From: Acetobacteraceae bacterium B3987
Lineage (GTDB): Bacteria; Pseudomonadota; Alphaproteobacteria; Acetobacterales; Acetobacteraceae
Direction of reading: 5' to 3'
DNA: 64,000 bases
Assembly: GCA_026537415.1 (NCBI GenBank)
Contig: JAFNMF010000001.1
Location: 62,610-126,609 of the forward strand
A program made the position numbers and the translations under genes. Position 1 is the first letter of the stretch. Every line of letters begins with the position of its first letter. Of the stretch, positions 54,067 through 62,683 are shown in pieces. The notes below the pieces were generated by a model. The model had not been told where the DNA came from. It worked only from the letters and a program-made list of their open reading frames with translations, and searched no databases.

Positions 54067-54744
54067 ATGTTACGCTATCCCATTCTTCTGCTGGATTATG
54101 ATGGCACTCTGGCCGAGACCCGCCCCGCTATTCTGCGGAGTTTGGAGGAGGCTTTCGAGGATATTGGCCGCACGCCTCCGCCTCGTTCTTATTTGCAGGA
54201 GCGTCTTGGGAAGGGGGATGCCCTACAGGGTTTTTATCAAAGCATCGTGGATGAAGGGGCCTCCACGGAGGAGGCGCAGCGTTACGTTGCGGCCTATCGT
54301 GAGCGTTACACACAGGCCGATGAGGAGGAAACTTACCTGTATGATGGTGCCCACGAGGTGCTACAGATTCTACAGGGGCGGGGCTATAAAATGGTCGCTG
54401 TGAGCAACAAGCACGGGCCAACCCTGCGGCACAGTTTGGACCGATTTCAGCTGGAACCTTTCTTTGAGGCCGCCATTGGTGCCGAAGAAGGTCTGCCCCG
54501 CAAGCCGGAGAAGGAAGTGTTCACCCAACGTCTGGCCCATTTACTGCCGGGTTGGAAGGCAGAACAGTTCCTTATGGTGGGCGATACAACAGCGGATATT
54601 AATTTTGCCCAGACTCTTGGCATGGATGTTTGCTGGGCCAGCTATGGTCATGGTGTTGAAGAGGTCTGCAAGGCTTTAAAGCCCAATTATCAGTTGGACA
54701 GTTTGTGGGAGCTGCCGACCCTTTTGTCTGATACAGAGAGCTGA
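54067..54744 (+). CDS. HAD-IA family phosphatase (phosphoglycolate phosphatase-like)
   Basis: A 225-residue hydrolase. Motif I is LLLDYDGTLAET with the nucleophilic Asp at about residue 10, motif II is MVAVSNKHG, the motif III Lys lies in LPRKPEKEVF and motif IV is MVGDTTADINFAQTLGM. The helical cap between motifs I and II is C1 type. It is most like Gph, which removes 2-phosphoglycolate formed in DNA repair, and its place 15 bases after the SCO-like gene downstream of polA would suit that. A nucleotide or sugar phosphate is also possible. Confidence 0.82.
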   Translation: MLRYPILLLDYDGTLAETRPAILRSLEEAFEDIGRTPPPRSYLQERLGKGDALQGFYQSIVDEGASTEEAQRYVAAYRERYTQADEEETYLYDGAHEVLQILQGRGYKMVAVSNKHGPTLRHSLDRFQLEPFFEAAIGAEEGLPRKPEKEVFTQRLAHLLPGWKAEQFLMVGDTTADINFAQTLGMDVCWASYGHGVEEVCKALKPNYQLDSLWELPTLLSDTES

Positions 54745-54766
54745 ACAGGCTCAATTATCAATATGA

Positions 54767-54806
54767 AACAGGCCCAGCTCATTTTTATGGGCCGGGCCTG
54801 TTTTTT
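54767..54806 (+). terminator. Rho-independent terminator after the HAD phosphatase
   Basis: AACAGGCCC and GGGCCTGTT form a perfect nine-pair stem with a long AT-rich loop, followed by TTTTTT. It lies between converging genes and may also help stop purD transcription. Confidence 0.85.
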
Positions 54807-54824
54807 GTAGCACTTGGAAACGTC

Positions 54825-56063
54825 TTACAGTCCGATGTCGCTACGAAGCATCTTATCATCCCACTGGATGGTCGCTGCGGCCTCATAGGCACGGGAGCGA
54901 GCCTTGGCCGCTGTGGGACCTGTGGCGCAGATGGTTAGGACACGCCCACCATTGGCCAGCAGTTTGTCGCCATCCAGTTTCGTCCCTGCATGGAAGACGG
55001 ACACGCCGGGCAGCTGTTCCGTCCGGTCCAGCCCGGAAATGACACCTCCCTTGATGGGCGCATCCGGGTAGCCCTTGGCGGCGAGTACCAGAGAGATTGA
55101 GGGTTTGTCTGAGAAGCGGATACTGTCCTCGGAGAGTGTGCCTTCTGCTAGAGCCTTAAGAGCTGGGAGGAGGTCGCTTTCTAGACGGATAAGCAGGGCC
55201 TGAGCTTCTGGGTCACCAAAGCGCACATTATATTCAATGAGCTTCGGTCCTTCTTCTGTCAGCATCAGACCAGCGAAGATTACACCACGGAACGGCGTAC
55301 CACGGCGGACCATCTCTGCCAGCATCGGGCGGACGGTGAGGTCCAGTGCGGCTTCCTGCGCTGCACGGTCAAAATCCGGTGGTGGGCAGATGGCTCCCAT
55401 GCCGCCTGTGTTCGGCCCGGTATCACCATCACCGACCCGCTTATGGTCTCTGGCGGCCCCGATCAGGCTGGCTTTGTCATCGGCACAGAAGGCGAAAAGG
55501 GAGACTTCCCGCCCTACGAGACATTCCTCAATCACGAGTGGCAGGCCAAGATGGTCAATGGCGTTCAGGGCTTCATCCACGCTCTGGGCCACGACCACAC
55601 CCTTGCCTGCGGCCAGACCATCCGCCTTGATGACGATGGGGGCACCCTGCTCACGCACGTAAGCCTTGGCGGCGTCTTTTGTGCTGTTGGTATTGAAACG
55701 CTGCCAGCGGGCCGTAGGGATGCCAGCCGCATCGGCGACTTCTTTGGTGAAGGCTTTGCTGCCTTCCAGCGCAGCGGCGGCTTTGGAAGGGCCTGCGCAG
55801 GCAATGCCCGCCTGTTGGCAGGCATCGGTCAGCCCTGCCACGAGGGAGACTTCCGGCCCCGGCACAACAAGGTCAATTTTTTCCTTTTTGGCAAATTCGA
55901 CCAAGCCGGGAATATCGTCAGCGGCGATGGAAACGCAGTGGGCGCAGTCTGCCATGCCAGGATTGCCGGGAGCAGCAAAAAGTGTGTCCAGTAGAGGGGA
56001 CCGGGCAATGGCGGTGGCGAGGGCATGTTCCCGTCCGCCTGAACCAACCAGAAGTACGCGCAT
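54825..56063 (-). CDS. purD: Phosphoribosylamine--glycine ligase (GAR synthetase)
   Basis: Second step of purine synthesis. The 412-residue ATP-grasp enzyme opens with MRVLLVGSGGREHALATAIA and FAAPGNPGMA, then has VVPGPEVSLVAGLTDACQQ, PIVIKADGLAAGKGVVVAQS for ATP binding, and NVRFGDPEAQALLIRLESDL with metal ligands. ATG 56063 has AAAGGAAACAGA before it; an in-frame start 57 bases further upstream gives residues foreign to the family. Divergent from xseA with 75 bases between. Confidence 0.96.
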   Translation of the reverse strand: MRVLLVGSGGREHALATAIARSPLLDTLFAAPGNPGMADCAHCVSIAADDIPGLVEFAKKEKIDLVVPGPEVSLVAGLTDACQQAGIACAGPSKAAAALEGSKAFTKEVADAAGIPTARWQRFNTNSTKDAAKAYVREQGAPIVIKADGLAAGKGVVVAQSVDEALNAIDHLGLPLVIEECLVGREVSLFAFCADDKASLIGAARDHKRVGDGDTGPNTGGMGAICPPPDFDRAAQEAALDLTVRPMLAEMVRRGTPFRGVIFAGLMLTEEGPKLIEYNVRFGDPEAQALLIRLESDLLPALKALAEGTLSEDSIRFSDKPSISLVLAAKGYPDAPIKGGVISGLDRTEQLPGVSVFHAGTKLDGDKLLANGGRVLTICATGPTAAKARSRAYEAAATIQWDDKMLRSDIGL

Positions 56064-56138
56064 TCTGTTTCCTTTTATATGTCGTGCGGTAAAGATATCC
56101 GCTTTCACGTTGTCCCTCATTTAGCATAGAATGACCCT

Positions 56139-57611
56139 ATGATGGAACGAGAGAGCCTTCTTTCTCCCGCTGGGCCGCAGAGCGGCACGAGTTCGGGGAG
56201 CAGCAACATACCGGAATATTCGGTCGGGTCGATTTCCTCGGCGATTAAACGTGTGCTGGAGGGAACGTTCGGGCGAGTGCGTGTTCGTGGCGAGATCACG
56301 GAGATGAAGCGTTACGCATCTGGCCATGTCTATCTCTCTCTCAAGGATGAAGGCGGGAAGATTTCTGGCGTCATCTGGCGAGGGAATGTCTCCCGGTTGG
56401 GCATGGTGCCGGAGAATGGCACGGAGGTCATCGCCACGGGGAAGATTTCCTCTTACGGCGAGCGGTCAAACTATCAGCTCATCATCGACAGCATGGAGTT
56501 TGCCGGCGAGGGGGCTTTGCTGGCCCGGATTGAGGCTCTGCGTATTCGCTTGCGGGATGAAGGCCTTTTCCAGTCTGACCGCAAGAAGCCTATTCCGTTC
56601 TTGCCACGCTGTGTGGGGGTTGTGACGTCCCGGTCCGGGGCTGTGCTTCATGATATCTGCACGACCATTTCCCGCCGCTTCCCTCGGGACATTCTGCTCT
56701 GGCCTGTGGCTGTGCAGGGGGAAGGGGCTGCACGGCAGATTGTTCATGCCATACAGGCTATGGGCCAGCTCCCCAATCCGCCGGATGTGTTGATCGTGGC
56801 TCGCGGTGGGGGTTCATTGGAAGACCTCATGGCTTTTAATGATGAAGCCGTGGTGAGGGCGGTTGCTGCTTGTCCATTGCCTGTCATTTCCGCCGTGGGG
56901 CATGAGACTGATACAACCCTTGTGGATTACGCCGCCGACCGTCGGGCACCAACACCAACAGCAGCAGCCGAAATGGCTGTTCCTCTCCGTTCGGAACTTC
57001 TGGCAGATCTTGCCCATCGGACGGCTCGGCTTTCCGGTGGGTTGGCGGGGATATTGCAGCGTCAGGGGCTACGGCTTCAGGCCGTTGCGGCCCGTCTGCC
57101 GGACCTGCCTGGCCTGCTGGATACAGCTCGGATGCGGCTGGATGACCGTGCCCAAAGGCTAGAACTGGCCCTACCGGGTTTTGTAATGCGAGCCCGTGCC
57201 CGTTTGGGTCAGCCTGCTTATCATCTGCCAGCCGTGGAAACCGTATTGGGTCAGCGGCGTAGCCTTGTGGAAGCGCAGGCCGGGCGGCTGAAATCCGGGT
57301 GGGAGAGATATGTCCAAGGGTGCCAGATGCGCCTTTTACGCTCCCCGCTGCGAGTGGAAACGATCCAATCCCGGCTGGAGCTTCAGCGGACAAGGCTGGA
57401 AGGGATAGCCCGCCACCTGAAGGCGGTATCCCCCCGCGCCATTCTGGAGCGTGGCTATGTTCTGGTGCAGGATGAGGCAGGTCATGCCGTCACATCTTCC
57501 AAGGCTGTACCAGAAGGAAGCCGGGTCAGGCTTTCTTTTGCCGATGGTGTCAGACAAGCCCAGCTGGACCCCGAGACTGTTGGAGGTCAGCAGGGAGAGT
57601 TCGGCATATAG
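56139..57611 (+). CDS. xseA: Exodeoxyribonuclease VII large subunit
   Basis: A 490-residue single-strand DNA exonuclease subunit. The N-terminal OB-fold has EYSVGSISSAIKRVLEGTFG and VRVRGEITEMKRYASGHVYL; the catalytic domain has VGVVTSRSGAVLHDICTTIS, DVLIVARGGGSLEDLMAFND and ISAVGHETDTTLVDYAADRR with conserved Asp and His; a coiled-coil and the VSPRAILERGYVLV tail follow. The ribosome site is poor and ATG 56142 is an alternative start. No xseB lies in the window. Confidence 0.95.
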   Translation: MMERESLLSPAGPQSGTSSGSSNIPEYSVGSISSAIKRVLEGTFGRVRVRGEITEMKRYASGHVYLSLKDEGGKISGVIWRGNVSRLGMVPENGTEVIATGKISSYGERSNYQLIIDSMEFAGEGALLARIEALRIRLRDEGLFQSDRKKPIPFLPRCVGVVTSRSGAVLHDICTTISRRFPRDILLWPVAVQGEGAARQIVHAIQAMGQLPNPPDVLIVARGGGSLEDLMAFNDEAVVRAVAACPLPVISAVGHETDTTLVDYAADRRAPTPTAAAEMAVPLRSELLADLAHRTARLSGGLAGILQRQGLRLQAVAARLPDLPGLLDTARMRLDDRAQRLELALPGFVMRARARLGQPAYHLPAVETVLGQRRSLVEAQAGRLKSGWERYVQGCQMRLLRSPLRVETIQSRLELQRTRLEGIARHLKAVSPRAILERGYVLVQDEAGHAVTSSKAVPEGSRVRLSFADGVRQAQLDPETVGGQQGEFGI

Positions 57612-57668
57612 GTGTTGTTGTGGCTATATGAGATTATAGTGATAGGTTCAGGGTTATGGAGGAGGGAT

Positions 57669-58046
57669 ATGATGCATAAGACCATCATGGCGATGCGGTG
57701 GGGCGGCCTGATGTTGGTGGTAGGGAGTGTACTGGCAGGTTGTGCCGATACACCAACGACAGAGCAGGTCGAAGCGGCACAGCATCCGGCTATTCAGAGC
57801 TTTGCAGGGGCACCGTCTGGTGGCGGGGGGGAGGCTTCTTCCTCCGATCAGACAAAAACGAATCTTCCGTCTGCGCCGCTTAATACGCCGCTTTGTGGTA
57901 CGGCCTTACACGAGCAGGCTAGAACAGGTGCAGGTGTGTATAGCCGCAGCCTAGCAACCGGGAATAGCTGCACGCGTAATGCGTGTTTCCAGCCTTTAAC
58001 GGGCACATTCATTGCACAGGATGGCAATAATAGCGTTTGTCGGTAA
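57669..58046 (+). CDS. Small unrecognised lipoprotein, 125 residues
   Basis: A precursor with signal MRWGGLMLVVGSVLAGC and lipobox LAGC, so the mature protein (about 100 residues) is lipid-anchored. A Gly/Ser-rich linker is followed by a C-terminal part with four cysteines (PLCGTALHE, NSCTRNACFQP, NSVCR), likely two disulphides. No family is recognised. GGAGGAGGG precedes ATG 57669. It follows xseA and ends at a strong terminator. Confidence 0.75.
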   Translation: MMHKTIMAMRWGGLMLVVGSVLAGCADTPTTEQVEAAQHPAIQSFAGAPSGGGGEASSSDQTKTNLPSAPLNTPLCGTALHEQARTGAGVYSRSLATGNSCTRNACFQPLTGTFIAQDGNNSVCR

Positions 58047-58069
58047 GGTAGCTGTTAGAACTTTACAAA

Positions 58070-58107
58070 GAAAAGGGCGGTCAGATCACAATCTGGCCGC
58101 CCTTTTC
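58070..58107. terminator. Bidirectional terminator between the small lipoprotein gene and rne
   Basis: GAAAAGGGCGGTCAGAT and ATCTGGCCGCCCTTTTC pair over 17 positions with one G-T pair and a CACA loop. A and T tracts at the stem base give a U run in either direction, serving both converging genes. Confidence 0.92.
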
Positions 58108-58137
58108 TATGGCGTTTTATGGAGGTGGTGAGCGTTG

Positions 58138-60987
58138 TTAACGCTTCCACCAGCCCACGCGCCGCTTTTTGGGCTTTGCCTCATCAATATTGACCGGTTG
58201 GGGTACGACGGCATTTTCAACCGGAGCTGTTTCTTCCACCTTGGGGGTAGAAGGAGCCTCTTCCGCAGGCTCAGCTTTCTTGCGGCGGATAGGACGCCGA
58301 CGGCGGGCGGGTTTTTCTTCTGCCGTTGCCTCTGGCAGCGTCTTAGCCTCTACGCCAGAAGCATCAGATGCGGGAGCTGCCTCCACGGCCTGCTTGTCAG
58401 CTTCAGGTTCCGCTGCTTCGTTCCGTGCCGGGCGGCGACGTGGACGAGGGCGACGAGCCTGACGGCGGGCCGTTTCCTCTTCAGCTTCGGCAGGGTCAAC
58501 CGGACGGGACGGGATTTTGACGACCTGATTGTCGTCTTCATCTTGATCCTGATCGACAACAATGCGGCTGCGTGTTGCCGGACGACGCCGGGTGCGGGTA
58601 CGGCGAGCAGGTTTTTCTTCCTCTACGTCCCCATGCCCTTCCGCACTGACTGCCTCTATTGCCGGGCGAGCCGGTTTCTGGCGGTGGTGGGAAGGTGTGG
58701 GTTCATCCGCAACAGTGACTTCGTCATCATGGGGCTGGGCAGCTCTTAGATTTTCCTGCTGTTCCATCATGTCGAAAATATCGATGCCAGCACCTTGGAA
58801 CGGATTGGCAGGCGTTGGTCCCTGATAGGCAGTAGGTTCCTGCACGATATCCCGCTCTTCCTGATGGCGAGCTGGACGCCGCCGGGGACGCTCACGGCGG
58901 CGACCCTTCTGCTCCTCCTCATCCCGGCGTGCTGCTGGTGCAGACTGCTGGGCAGATTGGGAAGAGGTCGTAACACGCCGGGTTCTAGTACGGCGGCGAC
59001 CGGGCATGAGGGCCTGATCGTCTTCCTCATGGTCTGCTTTGGCGACGTTGTCCGTTTCAGCCTCAGCGGGGGCGGTATCCTTTTGGATAGCGGCCTCGGC
59101 TTGCATGTCCTGACTATCCTGCTCGCTGCGGCGGCTACCACGACGGCGGCGGCGACGACGACGGGGTTCACCTTCGCTGCTGCTGTCCCGTTCTTCCTGA
59201 ACGTGTTCGGCATCAGCTTTAGGGCTAGTTTCCGGCGTAGCGGCAGGGGCAGCCCCCTCCGTGATGTCAATTGTGCGGACCGTGCTGACAGGACTTTCTT
59301 CACGGGCGGGTTTCTGCCGTGGAGCCAGCCGTTCGATGCGTAGCTCACCTTCAGGCAGACTCTCGTCATTCTCGAAACGGATGGTTATGTCATGCCGCTG
59401 CTCAAGCTGGCTGATGGCGGCCCGTTTGCTGTTGAGCATGTATAGAACGATGCTGGGGCTGACATGCACGATGATGTCGGACGAACGGCGGCAGCTGGCT
59501 TCATCCTCCACACTGCGGAGAACTTGAAGGGCCATGCTCTCCACACCACGGATGAACCCTGTTCCTTGACAGTGCGGGCAGGGGGTGAGCATGCTCTCAG
59601 CAATGGAAGGACGCAGGCGTTGGCGGGACATTTCGAGCAACCCGAAATGAGAGATGCGGCCCAGCTGGATACGGGCACGATCCATGCGAAGCGCATCTTT
59701 GAGACGCTTCTCCACCTGATTGTTGTGGCGGCGGCTCTCCATGTCGATGAAGTCGATCACGATCAACCCGGCCAGATCACGCAGGCGTAGCTGGCGGGCT
59801 ACTTCTTCAGCGGCCTCTAGATTGGTGCGGAGGGCCGTTTCCTCAATATTGCGCTGAGAGGTGGACTTGCCGGAGTTGACGTCAATGGCAACGAGAGCTT
59901 CGGTCTGATTGATAACGATATAGCCACCGGATTCCAGCTTGACCGTTGGGGAGAACATGGCCTCCAGATGGTTTTCAACTTGATAGTGGGAGAAAAGATT
60001 CTGCCCTCTATTTTGCCACATGCGGATGCGGCCAGCATTGTGGGGCATCAGCAGGCGGGCGAATTCTTTCGTATTCTTCCAAGCCTCTTCCCCATCGACG
60101 AGAACAGTCTCGATGTCACGGGTGAAAAGGTCTCGGATGGCCCGCTTGATGAGGCTCGCTTCCTCATAGATCAGTGCTGGGGCGATGGAAGAAAGCGCAT
60201 GGGTGCGGATATTGTCCCAAAGCTGGAGGAGGTAATCGCAATCCTTGGTGATTTCCGCTTCCGGGCGGCCAGCACCCGCTGTGCGGATAATCATGGCCAT
60301 TGTCCGGGGCAGGTCCAGTTTGCTGACAATATCCCGCAGGCGGCGGCGGTCAGTCTCAGAGGTGATTTTGCGGGAAACCCCACCTCCACGCAGGGCGTTG
60401 GGCATCAGCACGCCATAGCGACCGGCGAGGGAGAGGTAGGTTGTCAGAGCGGCACCCTTGTTGCCACGCTCTTCCTTGACGACCTGCACAAGGATTACCT
60501 GACGGCGGCGGATGACTTCCTGAATGCGATAATTACGTAGGAACCGGGCCATGCGGCGGCTGGCACTCTGTTCATCGCCGGTATCATGTTCACCGCTGAC
60601 AATCTCGGGGCCGGGTTCATCCGTGTCGGAGAGGCTGTCTTCATCAAGCTCCTGCTCCTCATCGGTTTCACTGTCCCGGCTGCGCTGTTCGGCAGCATAT
60701 TCTTCTTCCTGAAGGGCAAGAAGCTTTTCCCGGTCGGCGACGGGGATTTGGAAATAATCGGGATGGATTTCACTAAAGGCCAGAAAGCCATGGCGGTTGC
60801 CGCCGTAATCCACAAAGGCGGCCTGAAGGCTCGGTTCTACACGGATGACCTTGGCGAGGTAAATATTGCCTTTAAGCTGACGGCGCGCTGATGTCTCGAC
60901 ATCATAATCTTCAATGCGCTTGCCGTTCATGACCACAACGCGAGTTTCTTCGGCGTGTGTGGCGTCTATGAGCATCTGCTTTGTCAT
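58138..60987 (-). CDS. rne: Ribonuclease E
   Basis: A 949-residue endoribonuclease that starts mRNA decay and processes rRNA. The S1 domain has AAFVDYGGNRHGFLAFSEIH; an acidic insert of about 65 residues interrupts it. Catalytic Asp369 (LVAIDVNSGKS) and Asp412 (GLIVIDFIDME) are 43 residues apart as in E. coli, and the zinc-link is Cys470/Cys473 (TPCPHCQGTGF). The C-terminal ~400 residues are charged, with Arg-rich clusters (RRRRRRRGSRR) and Glu/Ala stretches, the degradosome scaffold and RNA-binding tail. ATG 60987 is preferred to GTG 61011. Termination is at the shared hairpin. Confidence 0.95.
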   Translation of the reverse strand: MTKQMLIDATHAEETRVVVMNGKRIEDYDVETSARRQLKGNIYLAKVIRVEPSLQAAFVDYGGNRHGFLAFSEIHPDYFQIPVADREKLLALQEEEYAAEQRSRDSETDEEQELDEDSLSDTDEPGPEIVSGEHDTGDEQSASRRMARFLRNYRIQEVIRRRQVILVQVVKEERGNKGAALTTYLSLAGRYGVLMPNALRGGGVSRKITSETDRRRLRDIVSKLDLPRTMAMIIRTAGAGRPEAEITKDCDYLLQLWDNIRTHALSSIAPALIYEEASLIKRAIRDLFTRDIETVLVDGEEAWKNTKEFARLLMPHNAGRIRMWQNRGQNLFSHYQVENHLEAMFSPTVKLESGGYIVINQTEALVAIDVNSGKSTSQRNIEETALRTNLEAAEEVARQLRLRDLAGLIVIDFIDMESRRHNNQVEKRLKDALRMDRARIQLGRISHFGLLEMSRQRLRPSIAESMLTPCPHCQGTGFIRGVESMALQVLRSVEDEASCRRSSDIIVHVSPSIVLYMLNSKRAAISQLEQRHDITIRFENDESLPEGELRIERLAPRQKPAREESPVSTVRTIDITEGAAPAATPETSPKADAEHVQEERDSSSEGEPRRRRRRRRGSRRSEQDSQDMQAEAAIQKDTAPAEAETDNVAKADHEEDDQALMPGRRRTRTRRVTTSSQSAQQSAPAARRDEEEQKGRRRERPRRRPARHQEERDIVQEPTAYQGPTPANPFQGAGIDIFDMMEQQENLRAAQPHDDEVTVADEPTPSHHRQKPARPAIEAVSAEGHGDVEEEKPARRTRTRRRPATRSRIVVDQDQDEDDNQVVKIPSRPVDPAEAEEETARRQARRPRPRRRPARNEAAEPEADKQAVEAAPASDASGVEAKTLPEATAEEKPARRRRPIRRKKAEPAEEAPSTPKVEETAPVENAVVPQPVNIDEAKPKKRRVGWWKR

Positions 60988-61475
60988 GAAGGACTGGACT
61001 CCGTGGCGCACGGGTCATGGCCCTGTCTGCGCCGATTGTCTTGGTCGGCAGAGGGCAGGTGCTCCGGTTTCTTGCGGGCGCACATCCTGTCAGGGACGCC
61101 AGATAGGATAACACAGAACAGCATTGCAGCCTCTGGTAAACACGCTGATGGCAGGTCCTGCCATCGGGAATGGATGCAGCCCGCCTAGGGGTGGCGATGC
61201 CATCCAGGTGGGTTGCCGGTGGTTCGGATGCAGCCTCCCTGCCAGGGTGTGAGCACACCGGGAACAGTTGTCCCGGGCTATCTGCACCAAACGGCGCGGA
61301 AGAGGTACTGCATTGCGGGCCCTGTCTGATGCGGTCCTGCCAGCCTGTTTTCAAAGGCGGGAGTGCATTGGAGCTCCGGGCTTCTGCTCGGTGACAATGG
61401 CCTAAAACCAAGCTGATGGCAAGTGGGTAGTTGGTAGGTGGAAGAACGGGCGGAATAAAGCCATTTTTCCCTATT
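60988..61475 (-). promoter_or_regulatory. Long structured 5' leader of rne
   Basis: There is no credible gene in this interval. If transcription starts just after the promoter at 61476-61503, the rne mRNA has a leader of about 480 bases. It contains strong hairpins, for example GATGGCAG/CTGCCATC with a three-base loop (61147-61165) and CCGGGA/TCCCGG (about 61258-61276), and repeated GGATGCAGCC boxes. In E. coli rne is autoregulated through a 361-base leader; a similar function is inferred here. Confidence 0.55.
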
Positions 61476-61503
61476 TATATAGGGGTCTGTAGCGGGTTGT
61501 TAA
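61476..61503 (-). promoter_or_regulatory. Sigma-70-type promoter of rne
   Basis: On the minus strand TTAACA (61503-61498) and TATATA (61481-61476) are separated by 16 bases, close to the consensus TTGACA/TATAAT. Confidence 0.55.
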
Positions 61504-61626
61504 CCAAAGAAAATGAGAAGGTTGTTCCCGTGTTAGGAAGGATCGCCTAATGGAATGGCATGGGCCTAAGAGCCGTGTCTGAAATAGGGTGGTGTCATGG
61601 ACCGCATACACAGGAGGAGGAGCACC

Positions 61627-62493
61627 ATGACAAAGCTGACACGTCGTCATCTGCTGGGTGGGGCCGCCAGTGGGGTGTTGTTGGCAGGAGGAGATGCTCT
61701 GGCAGCGCGTCATGGTGTGCCCCATGTATCAAGTACCCATTTTAAAAAGACTGGGCTGCATGGTGGGCAGGCGCCAGCTGTGTTGCGGGGGGCACCCCCG
61801 CCTAAACCCATTATCATGCTTGATCCCGGCCATGGTGGGAAAGACCCCGGAGCTATTGGTGTTTCCGGGACGTATGAGAAACATATCGCCGTAGCGACGG
61901 CGACAGAGTTACGAAATCTCCTCATGGCCTCGGGCCAATATAATGTGGTGCTGAGCCGGAAAGATGATCGCTTCATTCCCCTGGCTGGTCGGGTGGAGCT
62001 GGCTCATCGCCATAAAGCAGACCTGTTTATTTCTATGCATGCAGATGCGTTGCACCAACCTGATGTGCGTGGGGCTAGTGTTTACACATTGTCCGGTAAT
62101 GCATCGGACAGGCAGACGGCTATGTTGGCAGAGACGGAGAATAGTGCAGACCGTTTTGCCGGGCCGGGTATGGCCGGGGTGCCGCCTGATGTAGAGGCAA
62201 TCCTTGATAGTCTCGTGCGTGAGGAAACCCGGCGGGGTTCAGCTCATATGGCGGCCAGTGTGATCCGGTCTTTCCAGAATCGTATCCAGCTTCTGCATCA
62301 TCCTTCCCGACATGCAGCGTTCAGGGTGCTGAAATCCGGCGATATTCCTTCTATTTTGGTGGAAATGGGTTTTATGTCCAACCATCTGGATGAGCAGGCT
62401 CTGCGGCGGGCCACTCACAGAGCGCAGATTACTCAGGCTATGAAACAGGCCATTGACAGTTATTTTTTGCGGCAGCGAAAAGGTATGCTGTAA
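61627..62493 (+). CDS. Exported N-acetylmuramoyl-L-alanine amidase (AmiC-like, Amidase_3)
   Basis: A 288-residue peptidoglycan amidase that cleaves the bond between muramic acid and the stem peptide, usually in cell separation. The N terminus MTKLTRRHLLGGAASG is a twin-arginine-type signal. Zinc ligands and catalytic residues are His69 (MLDPGHGGKDPGA), Glu84 (TYEKHIAVA), His138 (FISMHADAL) and Glu246 (SILVEMGFMSN). It lacks the AMIN domain of AmiC, so septal targeting must differ. GGAGGAGCACC precedes ATG 61627. Confidence 0.92.
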   Translation: MTKLTRRHLLGGAASGVLLAGGDALAARHGVPHVSSTHFKKTGLHGGQAPAVLRGAPPPKPIIMLDPGHGGKDPGAIGVSGTYEKHIAVATATELRNLLMASGQYNVVLSRKDDRFIPLAGRVELAHRHKADLFISMHADALHQPDVRGASVYTLSGNASDRQTAMLAETENSADRFAGPGMAGVPPDVEAILDSLVREETRRGSAHMAASVIRSFQNRIQLLHHPSRHAAFRVLKSGDIPSILVEMGFMSNHLDEQALRRATHRAQITQAMKQAIDSYFLRQRKGML

Positions 62494-62525
62494 AAAAAGG
62501 ACGGCATTCGCTTGCATCAGTTGTT

Positions 62526-62560
62526 ATTGCCCGCTACTTTGCCCGGGCAATGACATTTTT
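62526..62560 (+). terminator. Hairpin with T run after the amidase gene
   Basis: ATTGCCCG (62526-62533) and CGGGCAAT (62544-62551) form a perfect eight-pair stem; TTTTT follows at 62556-62560. It overlaps the start codon of the leucine leader peptide, so it might end amidase transcription or take part in leuA control. Confidence 0.6.
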
Positions 62561-62594
62561 AAACGCCCTCCTTCTACGACTTATGAACCCCTGA
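62550..62594 (+). CDS. leuL: Putative leucine leader peptide of leuA
   Basis: ATG at 62550 opens the 14-residue frame MTFLNALLLRLMNP ending in TGA. Five of 14 residues are Leu, encoded by TTA, CTC, CTT, CTA and CTT, with three in a row, directly before a strong hairpin and 89 bases upstream of leuA. That is the layout of a transcription attenuator sensing charged tRNA-Leu. The ribosome site (CCCGGGCA) is weak, so the peptide is a prediction. Confidence 0.6.
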   Translation: MTFLNALLLRLMNP

Positions 62595-62644
62595 ACGCCA
62601 TACAGGCGAGCAGGTGCTTTGCTGCGTTCAGGGGTAAAATATTC
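62588..62644 (+). promoter_or_regulatory. Attenuator-type hairpin between the leader peptide and leuA
   Basis: CCCCTGAACGC (62588-62598) and GCGTTCAGGGG (62634-62644) are perfect 11-base arms. The 5' arm contains the leader-peptide stop codon, so a ribosome finishing the leader would mask it, while one stalled on the Leu codons would leave it free to pair. The following sequence TAAAATATTCTTT is T-rich but not a classical T run, and no clear second hairpin was found. Confidence 0.55.
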
Positions 62645-62683
62645 TTTCCTAGCTTTTTCGTAGATTCAGAGTAGAGCGTAATT

